The notes below the pieces were generated by a model. That model did no database searches. It was not told the origin of the DNA and was given only the letters and a program-made list of their open reading frames with translations. A DNA stretch of 64,000 nucleotides, taken from Brienomyrus brachyistius (taxonomy: Eukaryota > Chordata > Actinopteri > Osteoglossiformes > Mormyridae). Position 1 is the first letter of the stretch. Every line of letters starts with the position of its first letter. The position numbers and the translations under genes were made by a program. The stretch spans positions 5,473,832 to 5,537,831 of the forward strand of contig NC_064538.1 in NCBI RefSeq assembly GCF_023856365.1, given 5' to 3'. This document shows, in pieces, positions 12,384 to 24,237 of this stretch.

Positions 12384-13832
12384 GTGACTAAATTAAAAAA
12401 TGTTTATATTAAACGATGGCAATATCTGTCATCATTGCAGAACGCGTTCAACGGATGCAATATCATGAGTTGTGTACATGTTTTCCTGAACATAGGGGGG
12501 GGGTCCTTGGCTTAAAATAAAAAGGTTGAGAACTGCTGCCCCAGCCACAGTCACGTTTGACATCCCTGCTAAATGTTTTAAATGTGCTAAAGTGACCTTC
12601 AGGGATCTTGGGATGCATCTTCGGTTGTGGGGCTGGAATTCTATGATATAATTCAACACAGATGTGTAGTTTGAGCCTTTCAGACTAAAACTGAATCTAA
12701 ATTCTAGAAAATATATTTCCATTACTGTGAATTTTCACATGAAACGGCTCTGAGCTTCTTTTTCCCGTCTTTATTTAAATAATTAGCAAAATAAAAAAGA
12801 CATTATGTTGGCATGTTACATATTTGTGTATATAGTATTTAGTTATGCAATGTGGACAAACTTGGCAATTTTTTTTTTAAAAGAACCAGTTTACATGCGT
12901 CTGTTGCTTGTATGATGTCTTTGTCCCAAAAATGTCTTGCATTTCTCAAAAAAAAATCTGTCCGTAGGTGTTAAGAATACAGAATATTTCCCACTGAGCA
13001 AAGATAAATCCAAAATACTGTCACAACTTGGATTTGGAGCAGATTAAAAACATCTATTAGCCTTCGTGGACAAGGTGTGTGACAGAAGAGCTCCATCTGC
13101 CATCTGTCTTGGCAGGTTTTCTACACTTTGGTCCCTGAGACCAAAAGTACCAACACTCCCGGAAACAGGGAACCGGTGGGACTTGGGCTGCTGATTGGAT
13201 GGACGGCTTTCAGGATGACTGGGAGCAGAAGACAGATTCATTCACAGAGGACTGAGAGCCCAGAGCAGGGACCTGGAAACCGAAAAGGGGCAAGATCAGA
13301 AATCAAAACCACAAGAAACTGACGAAAATAGACAAGACTTTACCGTTTTTTTTTTACTCACTGCAGTTTAGAGAAACACAGATTAAATTCATCATCTGAA
13401 GAAAAGGATTCAGATTCGCAGAAGTGTGACTGATTTTCACATATGATAAGAATTAGTAAGTTTCTCTTTCAGATCACACTACAGATAACCATGATTAAGT
13501 GTTGCAAACAAGCACATCTTACTTTCACAAGATGTGAATCAAATGACTGTAATCAGGGCATTTTTTTTATATAGGTAATCATTAACCAACACACAGAGAA
13601 GTTGTAGCTTCTAAATCTCTGCAGAAATATTTACAGAAGAGGTATATGATTATTAAAGGTATATTACAGTGAAAACGTCCCTTCCAATGACGGCTACCGC
13701 TTGCGTTTATAAACATGAAACTTCAACTCATTCAAACGTCTATAAATAGTAGGCCTTGTCCTCTTGCTCTTTGTACAAGTATAATGGAGGGAAACAGTCA
13801 CAGAAAAGCACTTCACATATTCATAAATGTGC
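12384..13832. other. Gene-free stretch
   Basis: AT-rich sequence with no domain-bearing frame or repeat that I recognise. Confidence 0.6.
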
Positions 13833-16076
13833 GACAGCAGCGCGACAGCAGTGTGGCAGCAGTGTGATAGCAGCGCGGCAGCAGAACGACAGCAGTGTGG
13901 CAGTAGTGTGACAGCAATGCGACAGCAGAACAACAGCAGTGTGACAGCAGAACGACAGCAGTGTGGCAGTAGTGTGACAGCAGAACGACAGCAGTGTGAC
14001 AGCAGTGCGACAGCAGAACGACAGCAGTGTGACAGCAGTGCAACAGCAGAACGACAGCAGTGTGACAGCAGCGCGGCAGCAGCGCGACAGCAGAACGACA
14101 GCAGTGCAACAGCAGAACGACAGCAGTGTGACAGCAGAACGACAGCAGTGTGGCAGTAGTGTGACAGCAGAATGACAGCAGTGTGACAGCAGAACGACAG
14201 CAGTGTGACAGCAGTGTGACAGCAGTGCAACAGCAGAACGACAGCAGTGTGACAGCAGCGCGGCAGCAGCGCGACAGCAGAACGACAGCAGTGTGACAGC
14301 AGTGCAACAGCAGAACGACAGCAGTGTGACAGCAGAACGACAGCAGTGTGGCAGTAGTGTGACAGCAGTGTGACAGCAGAACGACAGCAGTGTGACAGCA
14401 GTGTGACAGCAGTGCAACAGCAGAACGACAGCAGTGTGACAGCAGCGCGGCAGCAGCGCGACAGCAGAACGACAGCAGTGTGACAGCAGTGTGACAGCAG
14501 TGCGACAGCAGAACGACAGCAGTGTGACAGCAGTGTGATAGCAGCGCGGCAGCAGAACGACAGCAGTGTGACAGCAGAACGACAGCAGTGTGGCAGTAGT
14601 GTGACAGCAATGCGACAGCAGAACGACAGCAGTGTGACAGCAGTGCGACAGCAGAACGACAGCAGTGTGGCAGCAGTGTGACAGCAGTGCGACAGCAGAA
14701 CGACAGCAGTGTGACAGCGGTGCAACAGCAGAACGACAGCAGTGTGACAGCAGTGCGACAGCAGCGCGACAGCAGCGCGACAGCAGAACAACAGCAGTGT
14801 GACAGCAGAACGACAGCAATGTGGCAGTAGTGTGACAGCAGTGCAACAGCAGAACGACAGCAGTGTGACAGCGGTGCAACAGCAGAACGACAGCAGTGTG
14901 ACAGCAGTGCGACAGCAGCGCGACAGCAGCGCGACAGCAGAACAACAGCAGTGTGACAGCAGAACGACAGCAATGTGGCAGTAGTGTGACAGCAGTGCAA
15001 CAGCAGAACGACAGCAGTGTGACAGCAGAACGACAGCAATGTGGCAGTAGTGTGACAGCAGTGTGACAGCAGAACGACAGCAGTGTGACAGCAGTGCAAC
15101 AGCAGAACGACAGCAGTGTGACAGCAGTGCGACAGCAGAACGACAGCAGTGTGACAGCAGTGCAACAGCAGAACGACAGCAGTGTGACAGCAGCGCGACA
15201 GCAGAACGACAGCAGTGCAACAGCAGAACGACAGCAGTGTGACAGCAGAACGACAGCAGTGTGGCAGTAGTGTGACAGCAGAACGACAGCAGTGTGACAG
15301 CAGTGCAACAGCAGAACGACAGCAGTGTGACAGCAGCGCGACAGCAGAACGACAGCAGTGTGACAGCAGTGTGACAGCAGTCCGACAGCAGAACGACAGC
15401 AGTGTGACAGCAGTGTGATAGCAGCGCGGCAGCAGAACGACAGCAGTGTGACAGCAGAACGACAGCAGTGTGGCAGTAGTGTGACAGCAATGCGACAGCA
15501 GAACGACAGCAGTGCGACAGCAGAACGACAGCAGTGTGGCAGCAGTGTGACAGCAGTGCGACAGCAGAACGACAGCAGTGTGACAGCAGTGCAACAGCAG
15601 AACGACAGCAGTGTGACAGCAGTGCGACAGCAGCGCGGCAGCAGCGCGACAGCAGCGCGACAGCAGAACGACAGCAGTGTGACAGCAGAACGACAGCAAT
15701 GTGGCAGTAGTGTGACAGCAGTGCAACAGCAGAACGACAGCAGTGTGACAGCAGAACGACAGCAATGTGGCAGTAGTGTGACAGCAGTGCGACAGCAGAG
15801 CGACAGCAGTGTGACAGCAGCGCGGCAGCAGCGCGACAGCAGAACGACAGCAGTGTGACAGCAGTGCGACAGCAGAACGACAGCAGTGTGACAGCAGAAC
15901 GACAGTAGTGTGACAGTAGTGTGACAGCAGAACGACAGCAATGCGACAGCAGAACGACAGCAGTGCGACAGCAGTGTGATAGCAGTGTGACAGCAGTGTG
16001 ATAGCAGTGTGACAGCAGCGCGACAGCAGCGCGGCAGCAGAACGACAGCAGTGTGACAGCAGAACAACAGCAGTAC
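13833..16076. repeat. 11-bp minisatellite, 204 units in perfect register
   Basis: The array is 2,244 bp, exactly 204 x 11 bp. The unit is GACAGCAGNNN, where the last three bases are nearly always TGT, TGC, CGC or AAC. The first two bases may be GA, GG or AA, and CAG may become TAG or CAA. The unit lacks stop codons on the minus strand, so all three minus frames stay open for 598-791 codons (repeats such as LLSHCC, AVVLLS, CCHTAV), and the plus strand has shorter open frames. These are products of the repeat: they have no signal peptide, no non-repetitive domain and no splice evidence, apart from short unique tails. No gene is called. Confidence 0.97.
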
Positions 16077-16271
16077 TACGCCACATTTGAATTTTGGCTT
16101 TTAGGGGTTGGCTGAATGAGGTGACATGCATATTTTTGTGACCGTGAGTAAGTGAAATTGCATTTGTCTGCAAATTTACATACCTCAAATATCAGACATC
16201 ACAGTTATTTTGTAAAACTGTGGACTGGATGTTGCATTCTAAAGAAAAGCCTAAGTTAGAATTAACTTAGG

Positions 16272-16485
16272 TACAGTGTTCTCCCATCTATCGCGGAAGT
16301 TACGTTCCAGACCCATCAGCGATAGGTGAAAATCCGTGATATAGAAAGACCATATAAAGAAACATTTTTTTTTATAGTTTAAGCCTTAAAGTACCTCTCC
16401 CACACGCTTTAAAAGCGATAGGTGAAAATCTGCATTTCAGCTGGGGCTTGATAGCTGAACCGCAATATAGCGGGTGATTGCTGTA
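16272..16485. mobile_element. Small inverted-repeat element (MITE-like)
   Basis: The left end is TACAGTGTTCTCCC and the right end GGGTGATTGCTGTA, approximately inverted. The interior repeats GCGATAGGTGAAAATC twice, at about 16318 and 16414. A related sequence in the opposite orientation lies at 51276-51413 and ends GGGGATCACTGTA. No coding sequence is present. Confidence 0.6.
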
Positions 16486-17285
16486 TTGACAAAAATAACT
16501 TGTGGTTAAAGTTGCACATTTTTCATGTGGGGTGGTACAACTCATGAAAAATTATGATAATACTGTAATATGATAAAATTCTTTAACTTTAAAACTGTAT
16601 GTATAAACTTAATATCAAAGACAAAAGTTTGTGCAGGTGTCCAAGCAGCAGTATGTTTGATTTTAAATGCGACGTCAGGTAGCGCAATCGCAATTCATAT
16701 TACTACTAATCATAAATACAAAAAAATTGAATAATTTACAATGTCTGATGTATTGAAGACTATTATATGGTTTACGATAATGGATGTAGTATTTTTTACA
16801 TCCGCCCCATTGTTATGTTTCGGTTGGTGAAAACCATTGACATTAACCCAGGTCAAACTATGGAATGAAACTCCAGGCGTCGGTTCTCAGACTTTTCTGC
16901 AAGACGAGATGTTTTTGACTTTAAACACTAAAGTCTTTGCACTAAGTGGTGCGTTTGTGTCTGTCGTGTGTGACACGCTGTGTACTCATGTTGGCTTTCA
17001 TACAGGATGTGCTGTAGGCCACAAGATGCAAAGTAGAAGGAGAAGCTGTTCTGTAAAGGTTCCATTTTACTGCTTTTGAAACCTTCATCCAAAGTGTGTA
17101 TGACTGTACTTGACCTCACTGAAGAAGTTTAAATGACTTGTGGATTTCACATTCGGAACTAGGTGGAGCGAATGAAAGGAGGCTTCCCGTGTGTCACGAA
17201 AACAAGTTTTGTAGTGCTTGGGTCTGTTTTGGTTAGACACCAATTTGGTGCCAGGACCTGATGGTGATAGATGAAAGGCTTATTT
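16486..17285. other. Gene-free stretch
   Basis: AT-rich sequence. No recognisable exon or repeat. Confidence 0.6.
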
Positions 17286-18256
17286 TACACTATATGGACA
17301 AAAGCATTGGGACACCTGGCCATTACACCTACGGGAAATTTTTTGACATCCCATACTGAAAGCATAGGCATCAACCTGAAGTTGGGCCCCCTCAATCTTC
17401 TGGGATGGCTTTCCACAAGATTTTGGAATATGTCTATGGAAATTTTTGCCCCTTAATCCAGAAGAACATTTGTGAGGCATTTTTGTTGGAACACACCAAA
17501 GTCACCCACCCTTGCTTTATGCACTGGGGCACAGTCACAGCTGGAACAGAAAAAGGCCTTCACCAAACTGTTCCCACAAAGTAGAATTGTCCAAAATGTC
17601 TTGGTATGCTGAAGCATTAAGAGTTCCCTTCCCTGGAACCAAGGAGCCTAGCCCAACCCCTGAAAAACAACCTCATACCATTATCCCTCCTCCACCAGAC
17701 TTTACAGTTTGCACAATGTAGCCAAGTAGGTAACATTCTCCTAGCATCTACCAAACCCAGATTCAGCTATCAAACTGCCAGGGAGACAAGCATGATTCGT
17801 CACTCCACAGTGAGAGCCCAGTGGTGACATACTTTACACCACACCATCCAACGCTTGCATTGCAAGATTGGTGATGTGAGGTTTGCATACAGCTACTTGA
17901 CCATGGAAGCCCATTCCATGAAGCTCCCAGTGCATATTTTTTGTGCTGGGGTTAATGCCAGAGGAAGTTTGGAACTCTGCACTTACTGAGTCAACAGAGC
18001 GATGGTGACTTTTATGCACTATGCACCTCTGTACTAGGTGACTCCACCACTACTTATACCAAAGGTGGCATCCTATGACCGTATCACACTTGAATTCACC
18101 GAGCTCCTCAGAACAATCCATTCTTTCGCAAATGTTTCAAACCCTGACTGCATGGATAGGTGCTCGATTTTATACACTTGGGCAATGGGTCTGAATGGAA
18201 CAGCTGAATTCAGGGATTAAGAGATGTGTCTCGGTACTCTTTTCCATATAGCGTAA
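17286..18256 (-). mobile_element. Tc1-like element, degenerate, minus orientation
   Basis: The left end TACACTATATGGACAAAAG and the right end CCATATAGCGTA are the eroded inverted termini of a Tc1/mariner element. The minus strand keeps fragments of a Tc1-type transposase, including SVDSVSAEFQTSSGI and ELHGMGFHGQVAVCKPH (about 17834-18019), in frames broken by stops and shifts. It cannot encode an active transposase. It belongs to the same family as the copies at 26918-28473 and 45899-47103. Confidence 0.88.
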
Positions 18257-19161
18257 GTCATAATCACATCAGATCCCTAAAAAAAAATAACATGTGAAAG
18301 ACAGGACTGGTTTTTGCTTCAGGAACTGTTTTGTCACACTGGCATTTTCCAAAGGCTGACGGAGAATTTTTGTGGTTGGTGAGAATGGCCAGATTACATT
18401 CTACCGGAGTGATCTCCAACCTTTTGTGCAGCGCGAGCTTCTTTTAAGAGCAAAATAATCCTGGGAGGTACCAAGCAGGGGTCGTTCTGGGGGGTCCAGT
18501 GCGACAGCACCCCTAAATATGTAAATATGTGGACCTCCGAAACATGTATGCTACTTGGGTCTGAAATTAAAGTATCATTATTGTTAATATTATAATTATT
18601 TACATTTATACATGTGGGCTAACATTTTGTGCGATGGGAAGAGGCGAAACACAAACATAGGGACATTTTCTTGACCATCTCTTAATGTGGGTGCGCTGTG
18701 GGGTCGTGTCGCTTCAGCTGGTCAAAAGCGAAGTTAACGATCAAAAATAGTCAAGGTTGAGGACATATCAGAGTGAGTTACACATTTGTAAAAGCTGTAA
18801 AATGTGACTGCAAAGCATTGCATAAATTACATTGATTTTGCTTCTTAATGCTGACAATCTAGTACAAGACATACTTGGAGCACATTACGGTCAAATGCAT
18901 CTGGCCCCCCTAACAGAACAGCTTGCCTCAGTCTGGCCCCCCAGTTGAAATTATCTAGAATCGCTGTTGCTACCAAGTTGCTGCACTTTTGACGAAGGGG
19001 GGGTTGTCCCTCTCAGGTAATAATTTTGCATTATTTAAGCAAGGGTGAGGGTAGAGGGTGTTGGACGATTGCAGCAGAAAATGTCACAATGATGATTGCA
19101 ATCAACAGAATGGAGACAATACATCTATCCCTCCTTCCATCCATCTTTTATCCGTTTACAC
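18257..19161. other. Gene-free stretch, possibly repeat-derived
   Basis: Sequence such as GTGATCTCCAACCTTTTG near 18409 resembles the terminus of the MITE at 19162-19476. CAGGGGTCGTTCTGGGG (about 18477) and TCTAGAATCGCTG (about 18954) could be ends of another eroded element. No clear duplication or coding frame. Confidence 0.35.
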
Positions 19162-19476
19162 CAGGGGTCACCAACCTTTTTGAAACTGAGAGCTACTTCA
19201 CGGGTACTGAGCCATACAAAGGGCTACCAGTTTGAAACGGCCTCCTAAACTTATCAAGTATAATAAACATGTTTTAAATACTTTTCTTTTTACATGTTGT
19301 CATTTTCCAGTCTATATAAATGCAAATGTGATTAAAGAAGAATAGCAACAAGATAAAATAAAATTTTAGACGCTGCTCACTGGTGAGTTATGCTATTTTT
19401 AGAACAGGTCCGCGGGCGACTCCTGTGCTCCTTGGGGGCATCCTGGTGCCCGCGGGCACCATGTTGGTGATCCCTG
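19162..19476. mobile_element. hAT-type MITE (315 bp) with perfect 8-bp target duplication
   Basis: The termini CAGGGGTCACCAAC and GTTGGTGATCCCTG are inverted repeats with one mismatch. They are flanked by perfect 8-bp copies GTTTACAC at 19154-19161 and 19477-19484. There is no transposase frame, so the element is non-autonomous. The perfect duplication suggests a relatively recent insertion. Confidence 0.92.
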
Positions 19477-19484
19477 GTTTACAC

Positions 19485-20262
19485 TAACCAGCATTGTGGA
19501 GCGACCTGGACCATATCCCAAGTAGCTTAGGGCACAAATCATGCCTGGTCGAGGTATGAGGAGGGTAGAAAGTTGTAGAAAGTTTTTTTTTTTTTTACAA
19601 ATAAAATCCAGATTATGCTCCATAAACATAAATCACTGGAATGTTAATGCTTTAACCTGTATGCCAACTAATGTTCAGACTAATTAACGTGAGCTGAAGT
19701 GAGTCAGTGAAAAAGTTTGTGAAATAAGAACTTAAAATGGTGGCCGTACAAGTACAAAAGACATTAACTATATGGAGGTCCCTATGGGCCATAGAGTCCA
19801 GGAACTTTCCGGCCTCAGTCTGATCCTCAACATGAATGTCTAACTGGATTGGGGTCAGGTGACTGACTTGACCGGTCAAGAACATTCCGCTTTTTCAGAT
19901 GCAAAAAAAAATTAAATATAATAAGCAGTTTGGATTTAGTAATCGCTGTTTTCTATACTCCTAAAACAAGAACGTATTACAATTTCAAGCAAGAAACACA
20001 CCATCAAACATACATGACTTTTGAAAACAAAACAAGACAGCGTACAAAAAATGAACAATATAAACATTATGTTTTCCCCTCTAAACACTAGACAATCTTG
20101 AACCATTGAAATCAAGGTAACAATAGCTTAAATGCGTCAATAAGAATAATATAATAATAATAACAGTAAGGGCCAATAGGAAAAGCTGGCCATCACCATC
20201 AGGCAAACATTTAATATAAATCCATCAATACAGTATGTGATTTGTCTTCTTCGAGATCAAAC
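19485..20262. other. Gene-free stretch downstream of the receptor
   Basis: Probably contains the 3' UTR of the minus-strand receptor gene, but no canonical polyadenylation signal was located with confidence. Confidence 0.4.
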
Positions 20263-21294
20263 CTAAGCAAGTTGTCTCTCAGGGTTATTAATAATAACTA
20301 TTCTGCTTAGCTGTTCCAGAGAGTCCCTCGCTCTTTTTCTGATTTTTTTCAAGTGCACATGGAGATCGTCATAACCGTTTAGATACATGAGTGGAACGAC
20401 GGCAGGGTTCAGATACGCAAGGCCACGGCAGACCTGGTAAGCTAAGTAGATTTTCCTAAAACTTTTGTAGCAATGTCCTTCCTCTTGCAGGACTCGGGTT
20501 TTCAGGTTGAGGTTGCGAAACACGTGAAACGGGACGTAACAAACAGCGTGCAAGAGAGTTATAGTTACCACAAGTCTCAGGCACTGTTCTTTCAGAGTAA
20601 CATCTATGTCATTTCTTCTAGAAAGTACCACTGCCACATGTCCATAACACCCTAAAAAGACCAGCAGAGGGATACCGAATCCAGTGACCGTCCACCAAAT
20701 GCTGTAAGACAAGTACTCTTTGAGGCGTTCATTTACTGTGGTGTCGAAGCAGAATTTTTGGATGTGCTTCGGTGTCTTCTCAAAGTATAAGTCAGGAGTA
20801 ATCTGAACACAGACCACGCACCAGACAAGGACACTGAGAGCCACAGAATGCCTCTCAGTTATCTGTCCTTTCACTCGCATGGTGTGGACAATACCCAGGT
20901 ATCTGTAAACGCTGATGCAGGTGAGGAAACCGATGCTGCTGTATAAATTCAAGTTGAAGCAAAATCTGGTGATTTTGCAGAAGGCTTGTCCAAAAATCCA
21001 AGATTTCTTCGTTTCAGCATAGGCCAGAAAAGGCAAGGTGAAGATGTACAGCATGTTTGAAATTCCAAGGTTAAGGATAAAAATCCTAATATTCCCAAAT
21101 TTTTTCCAGGCTTTAGACACGTATTTAAAACCCCAAGCATTTGCAAGCAGACCAACGACAAACACCAGCCCATATATCGTTGGCATGTAGATTTTCGTAA
21201 AGGCTTTGTCAACTTTGCAAGTGCCATTCTTCGTCTCTTTCATTGTTATGTTCATGGTGAAGATGATAGTTAGGAGGGTGGCGTCAAAGAACAC
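20263..21294 (-). CDS. P2Y-family nucleotide receptor (P2Y11/P2Y1-like), single exon
   Basis: A 343-residue intact class A GPCR. It would sense extracellular nucleotides at the plasma membrane. Seven hydrophobic helices are visible, beginning at about residues 35, 70, 105, 150, 197, 240 and 282. P2Y hallmarks: two expected disulphides (C106-C182 and C26-C275), ISVYRYLGIVH at the end of TM3, FHVFR in TM6 with the His-x-x-Arg pair (H257, R260), and YQVCRGL in TM7 (R290). RYLGIVH and YQVxRGL resemble P2Y11 most; NLNLKTR resembles P2Y1. Odd features: the TM2 Asp is Asn80 (LNLGISN), the DRY Asp position is Tyr130, and the TM7 D/NPxxY motif is VPLMY with Val300. Met14 (MNITMKE) is an equally plausible start, because the glycosylation sequons NIT and NGT follow it. 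Exact orthology needs a tree. Confidence 0.9.
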   Translation of the reverse strand: MFFDATLLTIIFTMNITMKETKNGTCKVDKAFTKIYMPTIYGLVFVVGLLANAWGFKYVSKAWKKFGNIRIFILNLGISNMLYIFTLPFLAYAETKKSWIFGQAFCKITRFCFNLNLYSSIGFLTCISVYRYLGIVHTMRVKGQITERHSVALSVLVWCVVCVQITPDLYFEKTPKHIQKFCFDTTVNERLKEYLSYSIWWTVTGFGIPLLVFLGCYGHVAVVLSRRNDIDVTLKEQCLRLVVTITLLHAVCYVPFHVFRNLNLKTRVLQEEGHCYKSFRKIYLAYQVCRGLAYLNPAVVPLMYLNGYDDLHVHLKKIRKRARDSLEQLSRIVIINNPERQLA

Positions 21295-22299
21295 TGGTAC
21301 TGAAAACCTTGGTGGTGCGCTTATGTATAGTCTGCTGAATAGCAGGAAGTGTTTTTTTTTTACACTGTCCCACTGTGGTTTGCTATGGGTGCAGTGCTCT
21401 CTATCATTTCTCTGTACAGGGTCTTCAGATTCACAGGAAGTGAGAAAGCCTGATAAGAGGAAAACAAGCTTGAAATTCTACACGTTTCACCAAAAATGAG
21501 ATGGCAGCACGCTCAAACTGATGTACCCACAAACCTCTCCAAAACAGTTATTTATATTCTGTTCATTTTCAAAATGCTCAGTGTGTGAACATTTGCTAAT
21601 CACCATAAACATGGGCATTTCCTTAAGCAACTAACAGTGAATAAATTGGTTAAATGAAACATAATTGTAAGAGTCTGCCAGTGTGTGATTTCTCTGGTAC
21701 TTATTTTAATTTCTGACTCTCAGATGGCATACACTGTATGGCCACTCGAGGCGCACTTGAGTCACACATAGACTTCTGACTTCACTCGCAACTTGTTCCT
21801 ACTGTAATTGACTTCAGTCTTGATTTGAACTCCTGCATACAAGAAATAACAATAAACAGAAAAAAAACGGAATAAATTAAATCAAGCTAAACTGTGGTTT
21901 CCTGTCACACGGAGCCCCTGAACTATCATAGAAACATTGATGTCCTTTCTAACCCTAAGCCTAGCTTCAGTCGGCCTAATTTGGGCACACAATAGGCTAT
22001 TGTGAAGTGTGAAATATGCTACAAAATCGAGCTAAACTGTGTTTTTCTGTTATATGGGGGCCTTGAATTATCATAAGAACAGGTATTGATGTCTGAAAAA
22101 GCTATAACCTTTCCAACCTTAACCCTAGCTTCAGTTAGCTAACCCTAATTTTGGGAGTTAGGGTGACACAACCGGTTGTTGGACAGCATGAAATATGCTA
22201 TTAAAACAAACACAAAAAACTAAGAACAAACAACAACAACAATAATAATAATGAAATACCACCAAAAACTTGGGATATTAACCATTCATATTCTCGGTA
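21295..22299. other. Upstream region of the receptor gene
   Basis: No coding exon was recognised. A T-run lies at about 21352-21361. Two loosely similar blocks (CTAAACTGTG, AACCCTAGCTTCAGT type) at about 21888-21990 and 22030-22145 suggest a diverged local duplication of about 135 bp. Confidence 0.4.
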
Positions 22300-22777
22300 A
22301 GGGACTTTTACCCCTATCTTAATGGGGACTTTAGGCCTTACCTCACAGAGGACTCTAGGCCTTACCTCACAGGAGACTCTAGCCCCTATCTCACCGGAAA
22401 CTCCAGCCCTTATCTCACAGGAAACTCTAGCTCCTACCACATAGGGGACTTTAGCCCTTACCTCACAGAGGACTCTAGCTCCTACCACACAAGGGACTTT
22501 AGCCCTAATCTCACAGGAGACTCTAGCCCCTATCTTACTGGGGATTTTAGCCCTTACCTCACAGGGAACTCAAAGCTTAACCTCACAGGGGACTCTAGCC
22601 CTTACCTCACAGGAGACTCTAGCCCCTATCTTACTGGGGATTTTAGCCCTTACCTCACAGGGAACTCAAAGCTTAACCTCACAGGAGACTCTAGCCCCTA
22701 TCTCACCGGAGACTCTAGCCCTTATCTCACCAGGGACTCCAGCTCTTACCTCACAGGGGACCCTAGCTCCTACATCT
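22300..22777. repeat. 24-bp tandem repeat, about 20 copies
   Basis: Units such as GACTCTAGCCCTTACCTCAC recur every 24 bp. Since 24 is a multiple of 3, part of the minus strand reads as an 8-residue repeat (GARVSCEV-like) at 22201-22488, but no start, signal or unique domain supports a gene. Confidence 0.92.
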
Positions 22778-23097
22778 TCTGGAGGGATAGCATCCTGTTT
22801 TACAGATATTGCTGATTTGGTTGTTAAAGCTGGCCTTCAGAGACATTTATTCTAAGTACACTTGTATATCCTTCCTCTGTACATCATCCCCAGTAACAAG
22901 AATTTCATTTTTTTCCTTGGCAGGTTGCAGGGAGTTTTGTAACATTTATGAATTTATGTCATCTATGCATAAGAGTACCAGGAGTTAGAGTTAGATATAG
23001 CTCTGTGTCATCTGCATCCTGATGAAAGCTGACTTTATGTTTTTTCAACGTTATTTATTATACTTGACAGTGGTAGCATGTAGAGGTTAAATAATAT

Positions 23098-23415
23098 CAT
23101 GGTGGTGCAGTGGATGTCACTGTTGCCTCACACCTCTGGGACCCAGGTATGTGGAGATTGCATGTTCTCCCTCTGTCGTTGTGGGGTTTCTTCCAGGTGC
23201 TCTGGTTTCCCACCCATGGTGCAAAAAATGCATGAATTGGAGTTACCAGATTGCCTGCAGGTGTGAATGGTATGTGTGCCGTGTGACGGGTTGGTGCCCC
23301 ATCCTCAGCTGTACCGTGCCTTACACCTGTAGCTTCCAGGATAGACTATGGACCCCCACCCACCCCCCCCCCCCCCATGAGACGGGTAGGTACAGAAGAT
23401 TGTTGGGCGGGAAAT
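23098..23415 (+). mobile_element. tRNA-derived SINE, plus orientation, degraded
   Basis: The head GGTGGTGCAGTGGATGTCACTG and the body (GCATGTTCTCCCTCTGTCG, CATGAATTGGAGTTACC) match the SINE at 52248-52626. The B-box segment is damaged and the tail is replaced by a C-rich run at about 23359-23376. Confidence 0.75.
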
Positions 23416-23548
23416 AATTTCTCATAATATTAGAAAAGTAAATACAGAGATTTAAATTACGATTTATAGAGATAGATCAACAAAGAAAAATGTCTCATCT
23501 CACAAAAGCACAACCACAAGCCATGCAAGAGTAAAATGTACATATTTT

Positions 23549-23554
23549 TATTAC
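23549..23554 (-). terminator. Candidate ccn5 polyadenylation signal
   Basis: TTTATT on the plus strand is AATAAA on the minus strand, about 1.1 kb downstream of the ccn5 stop codon. No closer canonical signal was noticed. Without transcript data this is only a candidate. Confidence 0.3.
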
Positions 23555-24237
23555 ACAAGGGGTAGCAAACATGAAAAGTGGTAAACATTCATATAACAAG
23601 AGCAAGTCATTTACAGACATCTTTTGTTATTTTTGTCACTGAGAGACAACTTTGATCAGGTATATTTCTTTAATGTACATCCACAAGGTGGATGTATAAT
23701 TTCAGCAATTCCAGCAATTCCTATTTTAAAGGATGTCCCACATCTATTCAATTTCAGACGCAAAACATAACATATCATAACTTTAAAACTTTTCAAAACA
23801 GTAAAAAACAGTAACAAAGACTGAAACTTACAGTCAGACAAACTAGTTTTGGATAACAGACCTAAGAGGGCAGCTGTTACTTCAAATGCATGTATGGATG
23901 GGTGTCCCTCCATGAATCGCCACCTTATCGTGGTGGGGGGTTGGGAAATTGGCAAATTGGTCCTAGGTGATTGGCCAGGCTAGGTGCAGTGCAGAGTAAC
24001 CCCCATGAAGGAAAAGATTAGGAACCCATGATTTACAATGGAAATTCCTGGTATGGGGAGTCAATGACATGCTTTTCTTTTCACCTGAAGGCTAAACCAG
24101 TAGAAAGGCTCATTTACACATTGGATGCTAGATTCCATACATCCTTTTCTGCAGATTAGTAATTATGTAGTATTTTTGGTATCTCAGTGGCAGAGGTTAT
24201 GGCCAGGGATTCAGTGATATAGAATTAGCCCATAGTA

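Noticed and set aside
13694..16188. Three overlapping minus-strand open frames of 598, 748 and 791 codons
   Set aside because: They are the three readings of a stop-free 11-bp repeat. Long frames are expected by construction, and there is no unique domain, signal peptide or splice evidence.
1133..20262. kcnk15 exons expected from human gene order
   Set aside because: No two-pore potassium channel selectivity-filter or transmembrane-like exon was seen in either strand of this stretch.
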